Shown here piece by piece: positions 12,238-24,400 of a stretch of 64,000 bases of DNA. Position 1 is the first letter of the stretch, and each line of letters starts with the position of its first letter. Origin of the DNA: Haberlea rhodopensis (lineage: Eukaryota; Streptophyta; Magnoliopsida; Lamiales; Gesneriaceae); the NCBI GenBank assembly GCA_907163345.1, contig CAJQUN010000931.1:62001-126000 (forward strand). The letters are read 5' to 3'. The translations under genes and the position numbers were made by a program. The notes beneath the pieces are model-generated. The model ran no database searches, was not told the origin of the DNA, and saw only the letters and a list, made by a program, of their open reading frames with translations.

Positions 12238-14169
12238 ATGGGGCTGGAAGGCATTAACATTCATACTGACAAGGAGCTAGATGGTGTCATAATATACTCG
12301 AATAGTGTCGCCCATGATTCATATTACACAAATGGTGTCAACCATGACACGGTGAATGCTGGTCAAGTTGATGTGGTTCAGCCGTATGAGGTCAATAATC
12401 TGGACCCGCAGCTTGATGATGTGCTGGACGAGAACACTGGCATAAAGGAATACGAAGTAAAGGAATGCAATGACAAGAAGTTGGTTGAAAATACAAAACT
12501 TTGTCAAGTTGATCAACACGAGCAAAATTTGCCTAGCGACATTCAAATATCTGAGGAGTGTGCATCAGAAGGTCAAAAGGCGGCAGATTGTAATGAAAAG
12601 AGAAAGATTTGCAAAAAAAAGATTGCCAAATCTGCTGGCGGAATCTGTAAAACTAAATGCCCCGTTCCACATCCCTTTGCTCTGGCAACTGTAAAGTGGG
12701 CTTCTGGTGGAACCCTCGCATATGGGGTTGATCTTGACAATATTACTTCTGCAGATAAACCATCTCCTTGTGTTTCCCAGCATCCAACTTCTGCAAAGCA
12801 CAACCTAGTAAATTTCTTGCACCAATTATTTAAGTTTATTGTTCTAGTCCTTCTGAAGAATAATAGTCACTTTGTTTTCTTTCTTAGAACTTGTACACCT
12901 TTTCTTCTTTCTTCTTTAAAAAAACTTCGTGAGACAGAATCTTTTACTTTGTATTTTGCATGATTTTGGTTTGTTGTTTCTACCAAAGCATCTGTAGGCT
13001 GTAGGATGTAGATATTTTTGCATGAGAAAACTAATATAACCGATAAATCAAATTAGTGGTTTTAACTATTGAAATTGACACTTTTAGCTTCTGGGGCCTG
13101 CGGGATGTCAATATCATTTGCTACATGTTCTCTATTTTTTACAGACAAGCTCACCTGTTGTACCAAGGAAAACATTGCAATCTGATAACAAGAAACAATC
13201 AGATGAAGATACTTGTTCAGATGCTTCACTGTATCCTATCCCAGCAAGACTGATTCATTATCTTTTTCCTATTTAAGGTTCTTTTCCATTATATTGTGAC
13301 ACTTTTATCTATTTTTCCATATGCAAAGAACACTGGCATCTGCAAGAAAGTTAAGGACAATTGTTACCTCAGCACCTGTGTTTAAGAGCAGTGAACGCGC
13401 TGAGAGAAGGAAGGAGGTTGTGTACTATCAATTAATTTACACACGAAAGTGATTATACTTTTGAAGCCAAACTAAAATGCATAATGTTTTTTTCACTATG
13501 CTTATATATTTAGTTCTACTCAAAATTGGAGGAGAAACATCAAGCATTTGAAGCTGAGAAAACTCAATGTGAGGCAAGGACTAAGGTAATTTTACTCTTA
13601 TGAGATGTTGTCAACTGCTATAAGTTTGGATTTCAAAGCCTCCACTTTTGATCATGTTATGAAAAGTGATTTGTGCTCTTCTTTAAGATGCATCCCTTAC
13701 TTTATATCTCTTCTTCAAACGTGTAGGAAGAAAAGGAAGCTGCGATCAAGCAACTAAGAAAGAGTTTGTTATTTAAGGCAACTCCAATGCCTAGCTTCTA
13801 CAATGAGGGACCACCACCCAAGGTTGAATTGAAAAAGGTACTGAAGTTTTAATTCAAGCATTATAAATTTGGAAGAACTAAAAATTGTTGTGTTATATGA
13901 GATATTCATATCCTACTGTTGAGGCATTTGATATTGTAGGTGAGAAACAAATATTGACTTATTGATTTGCCTATTTGAAATGTCAGCCACTTCCAACTCG
14001 TGCAAAATCGCCAAAGTTGGGTCGGAGGAAGAGCTGCCATGATGCGAAAAATTTATGCAAGGGAACTCAAGAAGGCCATCATGATTTAGCCATTTGCAGA
14101 AATAGTCCTCCTATGGCTTCCACAAACAGAAAATTTGGGGTTAATATACAGAATCGTACTCCATGCTAA
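12238..14169 (+). CDS. WDL3: WVD2/WDL-family TPX2-domain microtubule-associated protein
   Basis: Six coding exons join in phase: 12238-12807, 13145-13230, 13329-13416, 13514-13585, 13727-13837, 13987-14169, giving 369 residues. The C-terminal TPX2/KLEEK domain (about residues 238-330) has the family signatures FKSSERAERRKEFYSKLEEK, TKEEKEAAIKQLRKSL, FKATPMPSFYNEGPPPK and TRAKSPKLGRRKS. An upstream motif, PFALATVKWASGGTLAYG, also fits the WDL proteins. WDL proteins bind cortical microtubules and affect anisotropic cell growth. The start is the first ATG after a TCTCAG acceptor at about 12233, so the 5' UTR is on an upstream exon beyond the retrotransposon. No frame damage is seen. The symbol rests on family fit and on position beside START and CFM3 genes, as for Arabidopsis WDL3. 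Confidence 0.9.
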
Positions 14170-15440
14170 ATTAGAGAACAAACATGTCAAAATTGCTGCT
14201 CATTCCTGAGCTGTTGCAAGTTCTCTGATTAATGGTGAAACATGGTTAACCTGTTGAGGCTTAAAATTCCCTAGTCCTGGAGTCTTGTAAGTTGTGACTG
14301 CTTTGTTTGGATATATTCATGAACTGAAAACTCCATTTTAAATTATCGTGTGACATTGTAAGTTTTATTTTGTTTACTTAGACACATGTTATAAAACTCA
14401 CAAGCGCCTGTAATTTATATTCCTGTTGCCGTGAAAGGCACTACCTGTCATCTTGCATATGATATTTGTTCTTGTTTTTCTTCCATTCTATGAGCTTTTG
14501 GCCATGATACCCCTAAAATAATCGCTTGACACGTCATAGAGACACATCATCATATTTTGTCACGTCATTCTATTTTCCTAGTCAACTCAAGAACGACCCG
14601 AGATCCAAACTTCTGGGACATCCATACTTAATAAAAAGAGTCACATAAATAAGGTAAAAAGAAAAAAAAAGTATACTTTTAGATGAAAGTAAATGATGGT
14701 AAATTATTATTATATATTTACACCTCATTCCTGACAAAGGGGGAAAACACACATTACATACTAGGGTTTTTTAAACCTACCGTCTCCTCTACTCTCCGTT
14801 TTCCTAATATCTATGATTAACTTAGGCATGGGAGGATCAAGCTGGGAAAAATCCTATCGACTTGGAGGAGAAAATCTTGGTGATATTTTTTGGAGCATCA
14901 GGCCAAAACATGTTTAGATAAAATAGTTTCTCTAGTGACATATCGATGAATTATGCTACTTTGGAACATACACGTAGTTGTTAAAGTCTCAATGAGTCAA
15001 TGCCCTACGATTTGATTCAGGCATATGAGCTGAAAGGAACATACTACGAATTAACTGTGACTTGAGGTTCTTGAAGGTACTACTACTATAAATTTGTATT
15101 TCTTAGGGTCAAGATTTAGTCAATTCAAGCGTAACTGACTATGTTAAGTTCTCCATTGAATAATCTTCTCCAATTCTCACTGCTTTTGCTTTTGCTTTTC
15201 TTATTAGGAAAAAAGCATATTCATATAATATAATTATCACCAGCCTGTATAACTTTCACAGATGAATATGAAAACAATAAAGGTCCTTATAATTTTACAG
15301 ATTGCTTCTTATTTTTTATAATTTTAGTCCATATTTACAAAGCATTTTCCTTTACATGGGAAAAAATTTAATGTTCAAATACTCTAAAATATATAAACTA
15401 AAACCAAATGAATGACCACGCGAGATCAAACAACTCTCAC
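14170..15440. other. WDL 3' UTR and intergenic spacer
   Basis: Bases 14170 to about 14400 are probably 3' UTR. From 14400 to 15440 I see AT-rich spacer without ORFs, repeats or conserved motifs that I can assign. Confidence 0.5.
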
Positions 15441-15444
15441 TTTT

Positions 15445-15560
15445 CGATATGAAATGCAGAGGCTGGTTTGAAATCATTCTTTATTGCATTAATATCTGCT
15501 ATCATATATACATCAATCTTTTTCGAATGATTTCAGACCAGGCTTCATTCCCCCAGCTAT
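15445..15560 (+). ncRNA. MIR166: MIR166-like precursor hairpin
   Basis: The 3' arm (15533-15553) reads TCAGACCAGGCTTC then ATTCCCC, which matches plant miR166 except for A instead of G at the third base. The 5' arm (15451-15479) contains GGCTGGTTTGAAATCATTC and pairs with the 3' arm through a long stem with one G-U pair, a mismatch and a small bulge. The loop is about 45 nt. The mature sequence on the 3' arm and a star-like GAAATGC segment on the 5' arm are the usual MIR166 layout. miR166 represses HD-ZIP III transcription factors that set leaf polarity and meristem and vascular identity. No transcript boundaries can be set. Confidence 0.8.
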
Positions 15561-16217
15561 GGCAAACTTAATGTTCCAAGCTACTATCATTTGGGCTGGT
15601 TTGGCTTAAGGCCATTCTACAATTTTATGCTTCCTTATTGATAATTGTGCATTTGATTTTTTGATGTATTACAGGAGAGCCCGTCTGCGTTGTTATTTGT
15701 TTTTACTTTTGTCCCTTTGGAATTACTGTGAATTACTCCAACCTTTGGTAATTTTGAAAGTTTGTATGATTAGAATAGTGCTTACGGTTTCGATTAGGCA
15801 TGTACTTGAAAGTTTAATGAAACTTATTTTACCACTTAGCGCCCACCACTTCGAAAAAATATATTTCAAGATTGGTCCGATTGGACAGGTCGGGTCTCTC
15901 GTATTTACGTTCGTAATAATAAACAAAAAAATTATAAAAATTAAAAACACATGAATTATTTTGAAATTGATAACGAAAGTTGGTGATGAAAAACTAATAC
16001 CCAAAAAAGAGGATGAAATTGACTTAAATTAAAATAACATTTAAATTCAATGGCATTGTAGTAAAATATCGCAAAATTAATATAAAAACTTGCCCATATA
16101 GCAATCCTTAAATTTGAGAGTGTTAGGAGGATATAATTGACTAATCAATAGCTACTCCCCATGTAAATTTGTAATGCTTTTTGGGAGGTGAGTTGCAATC
16201 AATACCATTTTATCCAG
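15561..16217. other. Spacer downstream of the MIR166-like hairpin
   Basis: AT-rich sequence, possibly including the 3' part of the primary miRNA transcript. The ORF at 15661-15954 has no recognisable domain and overlaps an equally long antisense ORF. Confidence 0.4.
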
Positions 16218-16220
16218 TAG

Positions 16221-17035
16221 GGCTATGTTTGATTAGTGTGATTAGTGTGTGAAAAGTATTTAATCCAATGTTTGGTTACATGTTTAGATTTCCATCCTTT
16301 TCTAGGAGCCCCGGTATAATCATCTGTAATTCACTGTAGAAAATGGAAAATAGATCCATGCTGAAATTAGGTATTGTGAATCCTTCATAACACAACACCA
16401 ATGATAGTTATTGAAAATTACACAAATGACCCTTACCCAAACATTAAAATCCATCACTGTCTCTCTGTGGAATCGTCAACGGTGACTAAAAATGTATGAA
16501 AACAGCGTGCCAAGGCCACCACCACCGGCAATGCTTCCGGGATGACAGATTGGCTTGGTTGCCTCGAAAGCGAAGCGTTGCCTCATCATAGGCTCGGGCG
16601 GCAGCTTCCACTGCATCGAAAGTGCCGAACCAGACTCTGGTTGCTTTGTGGGGGTCTCATATTTCTGCTGCACATTTGCCCCAAGATATTTGCTGAACAC
16701 CACTCTATCTTCGACTTCTTCTTTTCCAGATTGAAAATGTGGTTGAGGGGAAGAGGGAGAGGTGGGTGGCGGCTAAAAAATTGGGGAGGGAGCGATGACG
16801 ATTGGTACAATATATTAATAAATTCAAAGGTATTTTGGTCATTTTATGAATAAAGTTAATGTATACCACATATTATCAAGTAAATCAAACGTATTATTAT
16901 TTATCATATTTTAGTAATCATACGAACCAAACACAATATAGTCTATCCATATTTATCTTATCAACTCATAATCAAGTCATTATCCACTTTTTAATATATC
17001 CATCACTTATCATATCACACCTACCAAGCACAGCC
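16221..17035. mobile_element. TIR element (Tourist/Harbinger-like), 815 bp, carrying an AP2/ERF fragment
   Basis: The left end GGCTATGTTTGATTAGTGTG and right end CACACCTACCAAGCACAGCC form terminal inverted repeats of about 20 bp with a few mismatches. They are flanked by TAG on both sides (16218-16220, 17036-17038). There is no transposase. The centre holds a piece of an AP2/ERF coding region, so the element looks like a Pack-type MITE. A 3-bp TAG duplication is unusual for PIF/Harbinger (normally TAA/TTA), so the superfamily is tentative. Confidence 0.72.
16500..16712 (-). pseudogene. Captured AP2/ERF-domain fragment
   Basis: Read on the minus strand in the frame through 16707 to 16546, the translation contains WGKCAAEI, a stop, DPHKATRVWFGTFDAVEAAA and RAYDEATLRFRGNQANL. 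That is the body of an AP2/ERF DNA-binding domain (WG, AAEI, WFGTF, AA-AYD-A-RFRG). Two in-frame stops (TAG before GVQQ, and TGA where the family has arginine after AAEI) show it is not coding. There is no N-terminal or C-terminal part of an ERF gene, and both edges lie inside the TIR element, so capture is the simplest explanation. Confidence 0.8.
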
Positions 17036-17198
17036 TAGAAGTATATATAGCTATATGCTTCGGTCATTGGCCAGAGGATCTGCCGTTTCAAAGTAAAAAT
17101 CCAAAATTTGAACCACGAAAAGGCAAACCTATCCCACGCTCTCAATCACGTTTCCCTGAAACGATTAGTTTCTTCAAAACAATAAATCATGTTCCCCC

Positions 17199-17826
17199 TA
17201 GACCCGACCAAGGGTCATCATCGACCCTGAACCGGCCCGGAACCGGCCCGTGGTCAACGGGCCGGTTAACCGGGTCAACGGTTCGAAGGGTCGGAACCGT
17301 AACCGGCCCGTCTATAGAAGGGCCGGTTAAGGGTCATGATTTTGCTAACCCGTGAACCGTCGGTTAACCGGCGGTTCAAGGGTTTATTTTATTTTTTTTT
17401 ACATTTTTAAATTTAAAATATATGTTATGGTGTATATTTAAACTAATGACCTCCAACTTTAATAATTAACTTCAACCACTAAGCTATAAGAGCGTTGTTG
17501 ATCTAAATATAGTATAAATCAACCAAACAAATATATCTACACATTTTGATTATCTTGGCTTGAATTTATTTCACGTTATTTTATGTTTAATCCATGGATG
17601 AAAACACATTCATACACTTTTTACACTTTATTTCAAATTTTAATAATATTTTTAATTTTTTTTTTAAAAATAAGGGTCAAACCGTAACCGTAACCGTAAC
17701 CGGCGGTTCATGAACCGTAACCGTAACCGTCAAGGAAGGTTAAGGTTAAGGGTCGATGTTTTTTGAACCGTCGAACCGGCGGTTCTGAACCGTCTAACCG
17801 GCGGTTCTGAACCGTAGTCGGGTCTA
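17199..17826. mobile_element. hAT-type MITE rich in CCGGTT/ACCGTA repeats, 628 bp
   Basis: Terminal inverted repeats TAGACCCGAC / GTCGGGTCTA are flanked by a perfect 8-bp target duplication GTTCCCCC (17191-17198, 17827-17834), which is diagnostic of hAT elements. The subterminal 180 bp on each side are dense in GAACCGG, GGTTAACCG and AACCGTAACCGT units in both orientations. The centre (about 17390-17660) is AT-rich. No transposase. Confidence 0.9.
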
Positions 17827-17948
17827 GTTCCCCCAATGTGTGTGTCTTCACGATCAACTATTCGCGTGACAATAATTTGATTAAGTGAAAAATCAAACTG
17901 CATAAATCACATTAATCTTGCCAACTTATTAGTAATCATGAGGTAGAA

Positions 17949-20931
17949 ATGGAAGGGAGATGGATTGGTTTAGATAATAATGTGTCGAATTTCTTCAATA
18001 AGCCGGCGATTATGGAAACATTAGTCGGCATATTAGTCTGCGCAGTGCCGATTTGGGAGGCGGTGGTAGTGGGTCTGCTGATCGGTTGGTCGTGGAGGCC
18101 AAGGTGGATTGGGTTTGTTTTTTTTTGGTTACGGTCCAAGTTTCGGTTCATTTGGACCGCTTCTATGGGTTTCGGCAGTCGAAGGTTTTGGTTCGCGTTT
18201 ACGGCGCTTTTAGTGTTTTCGGTTTGTCGCCAGCTTTGGTTTAGATTTCGTAGCAATAGTCGGAAGGAAGAAGAGGAGTGGGGCAAGGAATTGGAGGATT
18301 CGGTCACAAGTTTGGCTCCGGTGGTGATGGCCGCGGTTGCTAAGGAGTTGGATGATTTGGTTGATTCCTGTGGTGGTGATATCAAGCAGGTTTTTATTTT
18401 TGTCAATTTTTACCTTTATACAAATTATTTGATTTTACCACGAATCCGATAGTATTGCAGTTGTCGATTGTAGAATACATAATGCGCTTGAAAAATGAAG
18501 CTTATGTATAAAGGTAAAAATTGGTCATCGCAATATCGATTGCGGAACCGTCGGAAAAACAGTTTTATAACCGTAACAGCCGTGGTGCTAAAATTCCAGG
18601 CTGAAACGAATTTATACTGACTGTAAGTATCGTTTTTTATGGAATATCTGAATGGAACGAAAATTTTCCCTTTATTTTTTAAAATTTTTCATTAAACATG
18701 TATCCAATTTTTTTCTAATTATCTAGTTATTTTTTATTTATAATTTTAAAAAAATCCGCTATAATTCCTTCGGTGAATTGGAGCAGCGACCCACTCACTG
18801 TTTTAGATAATAAAGTTAATTTTTGGAATCTAAATAAATCGCCGCCACGCAGCTTTTTGATCCCACTGTTTGTGGATAATGCTTGTGGGTAGTAATAAAA
18901 ATAATTTATTTTTAAAATTAAGTTCGGTCTGATTGTTCATTACGAACCATGCTCTTCACATTGTTGTGCAAAACAAGTTATAGGGAAGTGTGATTGGCAA
19001 CATTCTGTAGTGGGAAGTAATGAATAAGAATTGCAAAGTATGAGAAGTTCAAAAATAATGTCTGATGCTTATTGCAGTGTGATTGATTTCTGCATCTTTT
19101 ATCGCCTTGCGAAATGCTGATTACCATCATCTTCTTCTGGCCTTGCCAAATACCTGTTGCCTTGTGAGAAAAAAACATCGATTCTTTGTTGTACGAACTA
19201 CATATCGTGCTTGATCATAAAAATCTTGAATCACTCATTGATCAGACTCAGTAAATAAAATTTCAAATTGAACCTGATCCTTGGTTCTGGCCATTCTTTA
19301 GACCTGTCACTGGAACTCCAAATGGGGAATCAAGTAGTATCACAGAAAAGGATCTTCGACACTTGTTGCATCTTCTTGAGTCGAAAGATGGAGAAGTGAC
19401 ATGGCAAATTGTGATGGAGCGCACCACAGCGAACTTTGCATACCAAGCTTGGCGCCATGAACCCGAGGTAGGACTAGGCATACTCATGGGTATTTCCTTC
19501 TTGCTCTTTTTTTACATCAAAGTCATGAAGGGTTTAGTTGTTATTTTCGCATGATGGATTGAAGATTTTTTTTTTTTTTTATTGCATATGTTGAGAGAAT
19601 GTGCCATTTTCTCTACCTAAACAATAATGCATTTGCTCAACATTGACAACATTATGCTAGATCGACTTTTACGGAACATTTTGTTTGTAGATGGGTCCAA
19701 TAGTGTACCGCAGCAAAAACCACTTTCGAAGATGCAACTCCAGAGCTGGTCAGAGATTTTTTCTGGGATGACGACTTTCGGTCCAAATGGGATCCTATGC
19801 TTTCGTACTTCAAAGTTTTGGAAGAATGCCCTCATACATGGATGATGACTGTTCACTGGATTAAAAAGGTTGGTATAACAGATACTTGTCAACTGCATAA
19901 CTAAAGTTTCTACCAAAGTTTTTGACATAATCATATCTTGATTACTCCTGCATATGCAGTTTCCTTTCTTTTGTAGTGATCGGGAATATATATTTGGTAG
20001 AAGAATATGGAAAGCGGGAAGAACTTATTATTGTGTGACAAAGGTACGATATTCGTGATCAAGAACTGTTATTGCAAGTTGTTACATGTTCCTCTGACCT
20101 TTTTGCTATGCATGCTATGTTTCTATTTGTTGAGAATGAACAATTACTCGTACCGGTTTCTCTTATGCTGCATAGAAATTGAAGCATAGCGAGTGTTACA
20201 TTGTGCAGCTTAAAAAAAATTGAGGTATACTATAAAAAGCAACTATAATTTTTGGTACAACATACACTCGTTACTGCATTACTTTTTGATTTCATGTTTT
20301 CAGTGCAAATTAATCTAAAAATATATTGAATGCAGCAAGTACCGTTTTTAACTTTGCCAAGGCATGACAAACCTAAGCGTGTCGATCTTTACTTCTCAAG
20401 CTGGGTCATCAAACCCGGTAAGTATGTTCTATCAACACATTAACTCATCGAGAAAGGTCATATGTATTCTTTTATACATTCTTACATATCCACAATTATG
20501 CAGCACAATCGCTTAAAGGAGATGGCCATTTATCTGCATGTGAGGTCCCAAAAGACGTTGCTAAATTTGGAGTCCGTCATGGAATGTGGAAAACCGTAAA
20601 GAAACTACATGATGGCTTCCGAGCGTATCAAGACGCAAGAAAATCAGAGGCATCAATAACGAGGTTCACTCGTATGGCAAGAATCACTACCAAACTTCCA
20701 TATGAAGTAGGGAATAATTTAGGGGGACGATTATCGTGTGAAAACGAAGAGAAGATTGAGGTTGAAGTATGTGATAAACATAAAGATTGCGAGGGAATTG
20801 ATTGGAAATGGTTAGCAATTGGTGGAACTGTCGCTGTTGTTTGTGGGCTTTGAATGGGACTAATAGGAAGAGCATTGTTGATCGGGGCAGGGCATAGAAT
20901 CGCTGGTAGACAGAAGAAATGTGGGAGGTGA
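17949..20931 (+). pseudogene. START-domain (lipid-transfer) membrane protein gene, disabled
   Basis: Exons: 17949-18389, about 19303-19467, 19691-19868, 19960-20043, 20336-20417, 20504-20853. The N-terminus has two hydrophobic stretches (VGILVCAVPIWEAVVVGLLI and FWFAFTALLVFSV). The rest matches plant START/SRPBCC proteins of the At3g23080/At4g14500 type: TYQAW-like AYQAWRHEPE, RDFFWDDDFRSKWDPML, KKFPFFCSDREYIFGRRIW, RVDLYFSSWVIKP, GVRHGMWKTVKKL. Lesions: (a) exon 3 is 178 nt where both ends are phase 0, from an extra A in CAGCAAAAACC near 19718; (b) in exon 6 CEV is followed directly by PKDVAK, lacking about ten residues the family has there; (c) TGA at 20851-20853 cuts off a tail still readable to 20931 (GLIGRALLIGAGHRIAGRQ). 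The exon 2 acceptor is also unclear: the only AG after the in-frame TAA at about 19251 gives the wrong phase. Confidence 0.8.
18390..19302 (+). other. First intron of the START gene
   Basis: A 0.9-kb intron with a consensus donor CAG|GTTTTT. I searched it for a missing coding exon that would restore phase with the next exon and found none. Confidence 0.55.
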
Positions 20932-21426
20932 TAGGTTGTATTGTATGTGTAGACTTGTTATTATTAATAAATACTATTATAGCTTACTGGATTTAGAAGT
21001 GTTTGGGATGTGACATCATAATTCTGAGAAAAATCACTTTCAACTATAAATTAATAAACCAACCCAAACTTAATATTTTTTCTTGATTGACCTCATCTCG
21101 CCTCAATATCGACCAAGAGTTTGTCTTCCCAGGAGCAGCAGTTGCACTTATACTTTCAACTCCGACTCTAGGCGGCTCGATCATCTGATGTTATCTTCTT
21201 CTAAACTGGAAACGGTTGGTGAACGTTTTCAAGTTCTGTACGATAATGACCAAACTCCATCTGCAACTCAAAACAAGAATGTGAACAAGATGGAAATCAA
21301 GATTCTTTATAAGTTGAATCCAACTAGCTTTACAGTGCTCATAGCATAATCCTCTGCAGCACTTTACCTCCTCCTGTTAATAATGTGTTATGTTTTTACT
21401 TCTTCCAAGTGTTGCTGATGCTTTTT
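20932..21426. other. Convergent intergenic region between START and CFM3 genes
   Basis: The two genes converge here. It contains ATTAATAAATAC near 20962, a plausible polyadenylation signal for the START transcript, and the 3' UTR of CFM3. No other feature is seen. Confidence 0.5.
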
Positions 21427-24400
21427 CTATCGATCCAACTCTTCAACTTCTGTTTCTGAGTCCTCTGGGAAATCATAAGGGAAATTTGTCTCCGAAGAGG
21501 CATTATGGTCAGGATCATTAGTTTCGTCTACCACATCATTCTCACTGTTGTCGAGGTAAGTGCCATCTCCTTCCACCTGATAAAAGGATTAACGATAATG
21601 GAAAGGAATAAGGCGATGTTTTTTTTTTGGAGCAAAAGCAAATATCATTTCTACAAGATGTAATTTACAATCTTTCATAGTTTTGCAACGGAAATTATAT
21701 TAACCACAAACCTCGCTATCCTCATTATCTGTAGAGTAAGCAGAGTCGAGTTTATTGTACAATTCTTCGTCTCCCTCGTCTTCTACAGCCGCCATTTGTT
21801 CCTAAGATGTTAAAATAATGATTCTATAAACATTCCCCAAGGAAGAGTAAATACGAGTTTAAAAAGGTACGAAAAATATAAAACACCCGACAGTGGCACG
21901 AGCTGACAAAGAAAATGATCAGAAAAGCTGTACCAATTCACTTCTCAGCTGGTTCACTCGTGTTTGCACCGTAGAAATGTGGTTCATCAGGGCCTGTGAA
22001 AAGACCGAGCAGTATAAATTTGAAGCATAAGGAACCTGTTTTGAGCTGTACTTAAAAATTACAAAATGCATATCGTACCTGGTGCCTTTGAAGCTCAATT
22101 GACCGTGCCAATGCCTTTCGCTTTGTTAATAGATTCTGAGGCCTTAGCAATGAGGGCCTTTTATAATCCCGACCACGAAAAACAATTACCGCATATCCCT
22201 TCGATACTTTGTCTACCGAGACCAATACGCCACCACTCTCAGCTTCCAGAGAAAGAGCAATATTCTTAACCTCCTCAATGTTCCGGGAATTCACAATAAT
22301 CTTGATCAATTCTCTATACTTCCAATGCAAGTGCATGTTCTCAACTGTACCACCAAAAACTCCACGCCGACCTGAACAAAATAGCGTGTGACAACAAATT
22401 CAAACAAAAATAAATCTTTGACAAATACGAATCCTTTTACCGAGAAGTAAAAATGCTTTCATCCGTAAACCAAGTTTCCGAAACATAAATCTCTCCTCAT
22501 CACTAAGGCTTTCCGGATCTTGTGGACGATCTGCCGGATTTAAAGATTCCTCCACCTTGTACACGGCTCGTTCAGCCTTTGTTAGCTTTCTCTCAGCCTG
22601 GTCAGAGAAATTTATCACATTTGCATATACATAGACGAGAGAAATGAATAACATGAGAGCTGAGAAATATTTTTTGATTGCTGATAATGATGCATAAAAC
22701 AGTGGAAAAGTGGAGAGATTTAGACGAATTTAAATTTACGACACTCACAAAATCAAGCTTCTTCTCAAGCTTTCTAACAAGGTTTGCATGCCTTAACAAT
22801 TCTGCTTCTTTCATCACTTTAGCCTTGTCATCATCATCCAGTCGCTTCCCCCATCTAGAGTCTGCATCTAAAGTTTCTTTAAGCGTACCTGCAGTTCCAA
22901 GTTCATTGGATTCTTTCAAAACTGGTGAAACTAAGGATAACGCTCTAAGCCGAGCTTGTTCTTCTTCATCTTGTAAGGCCTTTGCCAAACTCTCTTTTTC
23001 CAGCAATGCTTCCGCAACATCTGGTGACAAAAAATTCTTCCCTCTATAATACACCAGGAAGTCCTTGTTTCTCGACAGTAGCATGCCACCAGTTAATTTC
23101 TGCATCAAGTTAAAATTGTGCTTCTTCTAATATTCTAGGTTTACATGAACAGGCATTATTTCACTGATAACAGCGAAACAAATAGTATAGAGCATATTTT
23201 CAATCACGATAAGCAGAAGATAATCAATTCATTTCAAAGTTGAGTACTCTTGCATTACAAGTGATACCTTTCTCACTTCTTGGTAATATATTCCTAAATA
23301 CTCAACAAGCTTAACAACTCTTTATTTGATGGTTTCACTCATTGAGTTTGATTTCAAATATTAAGATCTCAAAAATGAGCAGCCCTTGTTACCTTGAGAT
23401 CTTCAGCCATTCTTTCACTCGTTGTAAGCTGGACCCCACGTTTTAATGCAATTTTTGCAATTGAACTCCGTTCCCATAACTTCATCATGGCTACGGCCAA
23501 ACCTTGAAGCTGCCTACCTCTTCCTGAAGATGTCAACCATTACACAAATAGAATTCCTGCTTACTAAATGTCCTTATAAGAAAAGTTCATACCTAGTGCA
23601 AAATGTGGTGGCAGAACTCTGGCAAGCCTTCGTAGAGCAGTTCCCTCCTTCATTCCAACTGTCGATCTCACACCATAAGGCAGCAATCTAAAGGGAGGTT
23701 GAAAACCAGGAATCACTCCTGGAAGTAAATCTGCATCGACGGGAAGTGGACCTTCTCCCGGCCAATCAGTATATCTTGGGCCAAGGCCATCTAGTAGTTC
23801 CTCAATTTCATCTTCATATTTCAACCCAGAAGGCGCTTCAGGGCTTTTACCCTCCAAGTCACTGCCAACTGATTCTAGTGGTGCATCAGTGTGACCCGAA
23901 GGACCAAATTCGGAAGAATCCTGACCAGCCTTATCAGAAGCAGTAGAAGGGGGCTTAGAAATTTCATTTTTGCTGAAATTTCTTTTCTTTAAATTTAGTG
24001 TATGGTCTTCATAAGTTGCACCTCTGTAAATAGACACGGAACTGCCGGATCTCCAAATAACCAGTCCACCAGTTTTTCGCTGAACCAAAAAAAGCAATAA
24101 CGTGTCAACAAAAATTGTAGATCAGTAATCTGTCAAATAATATAGGTTTTGATCACTCTAAAACTTGAAATTTGTAACGAAAGTGAAAATTAGTGTCATT
24201 AAAATCTGGTGCATTAGATACAAATAAACGTTTCAGCATAAGAAGCTACGAGGCTTTGCAAATGCTTATCGAAAGTCTTACCATGGGGGAGTTGGCAAAT
24301 GAAGCTAAAGTGAATATCTCAAATAGAAGAAATTACACCTTTCCTTGAAGCTTAACTAAAAAGTTAACAGGACTAGGGGGCAAAATGGCACCAATTAACA

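Noticed and set aside
16476..16853. ORFs at 16476-16853 as independent genes
   Set aside because: They are out-of-frame readings of the decayed AP2/ERF fragment inside the TIR element.
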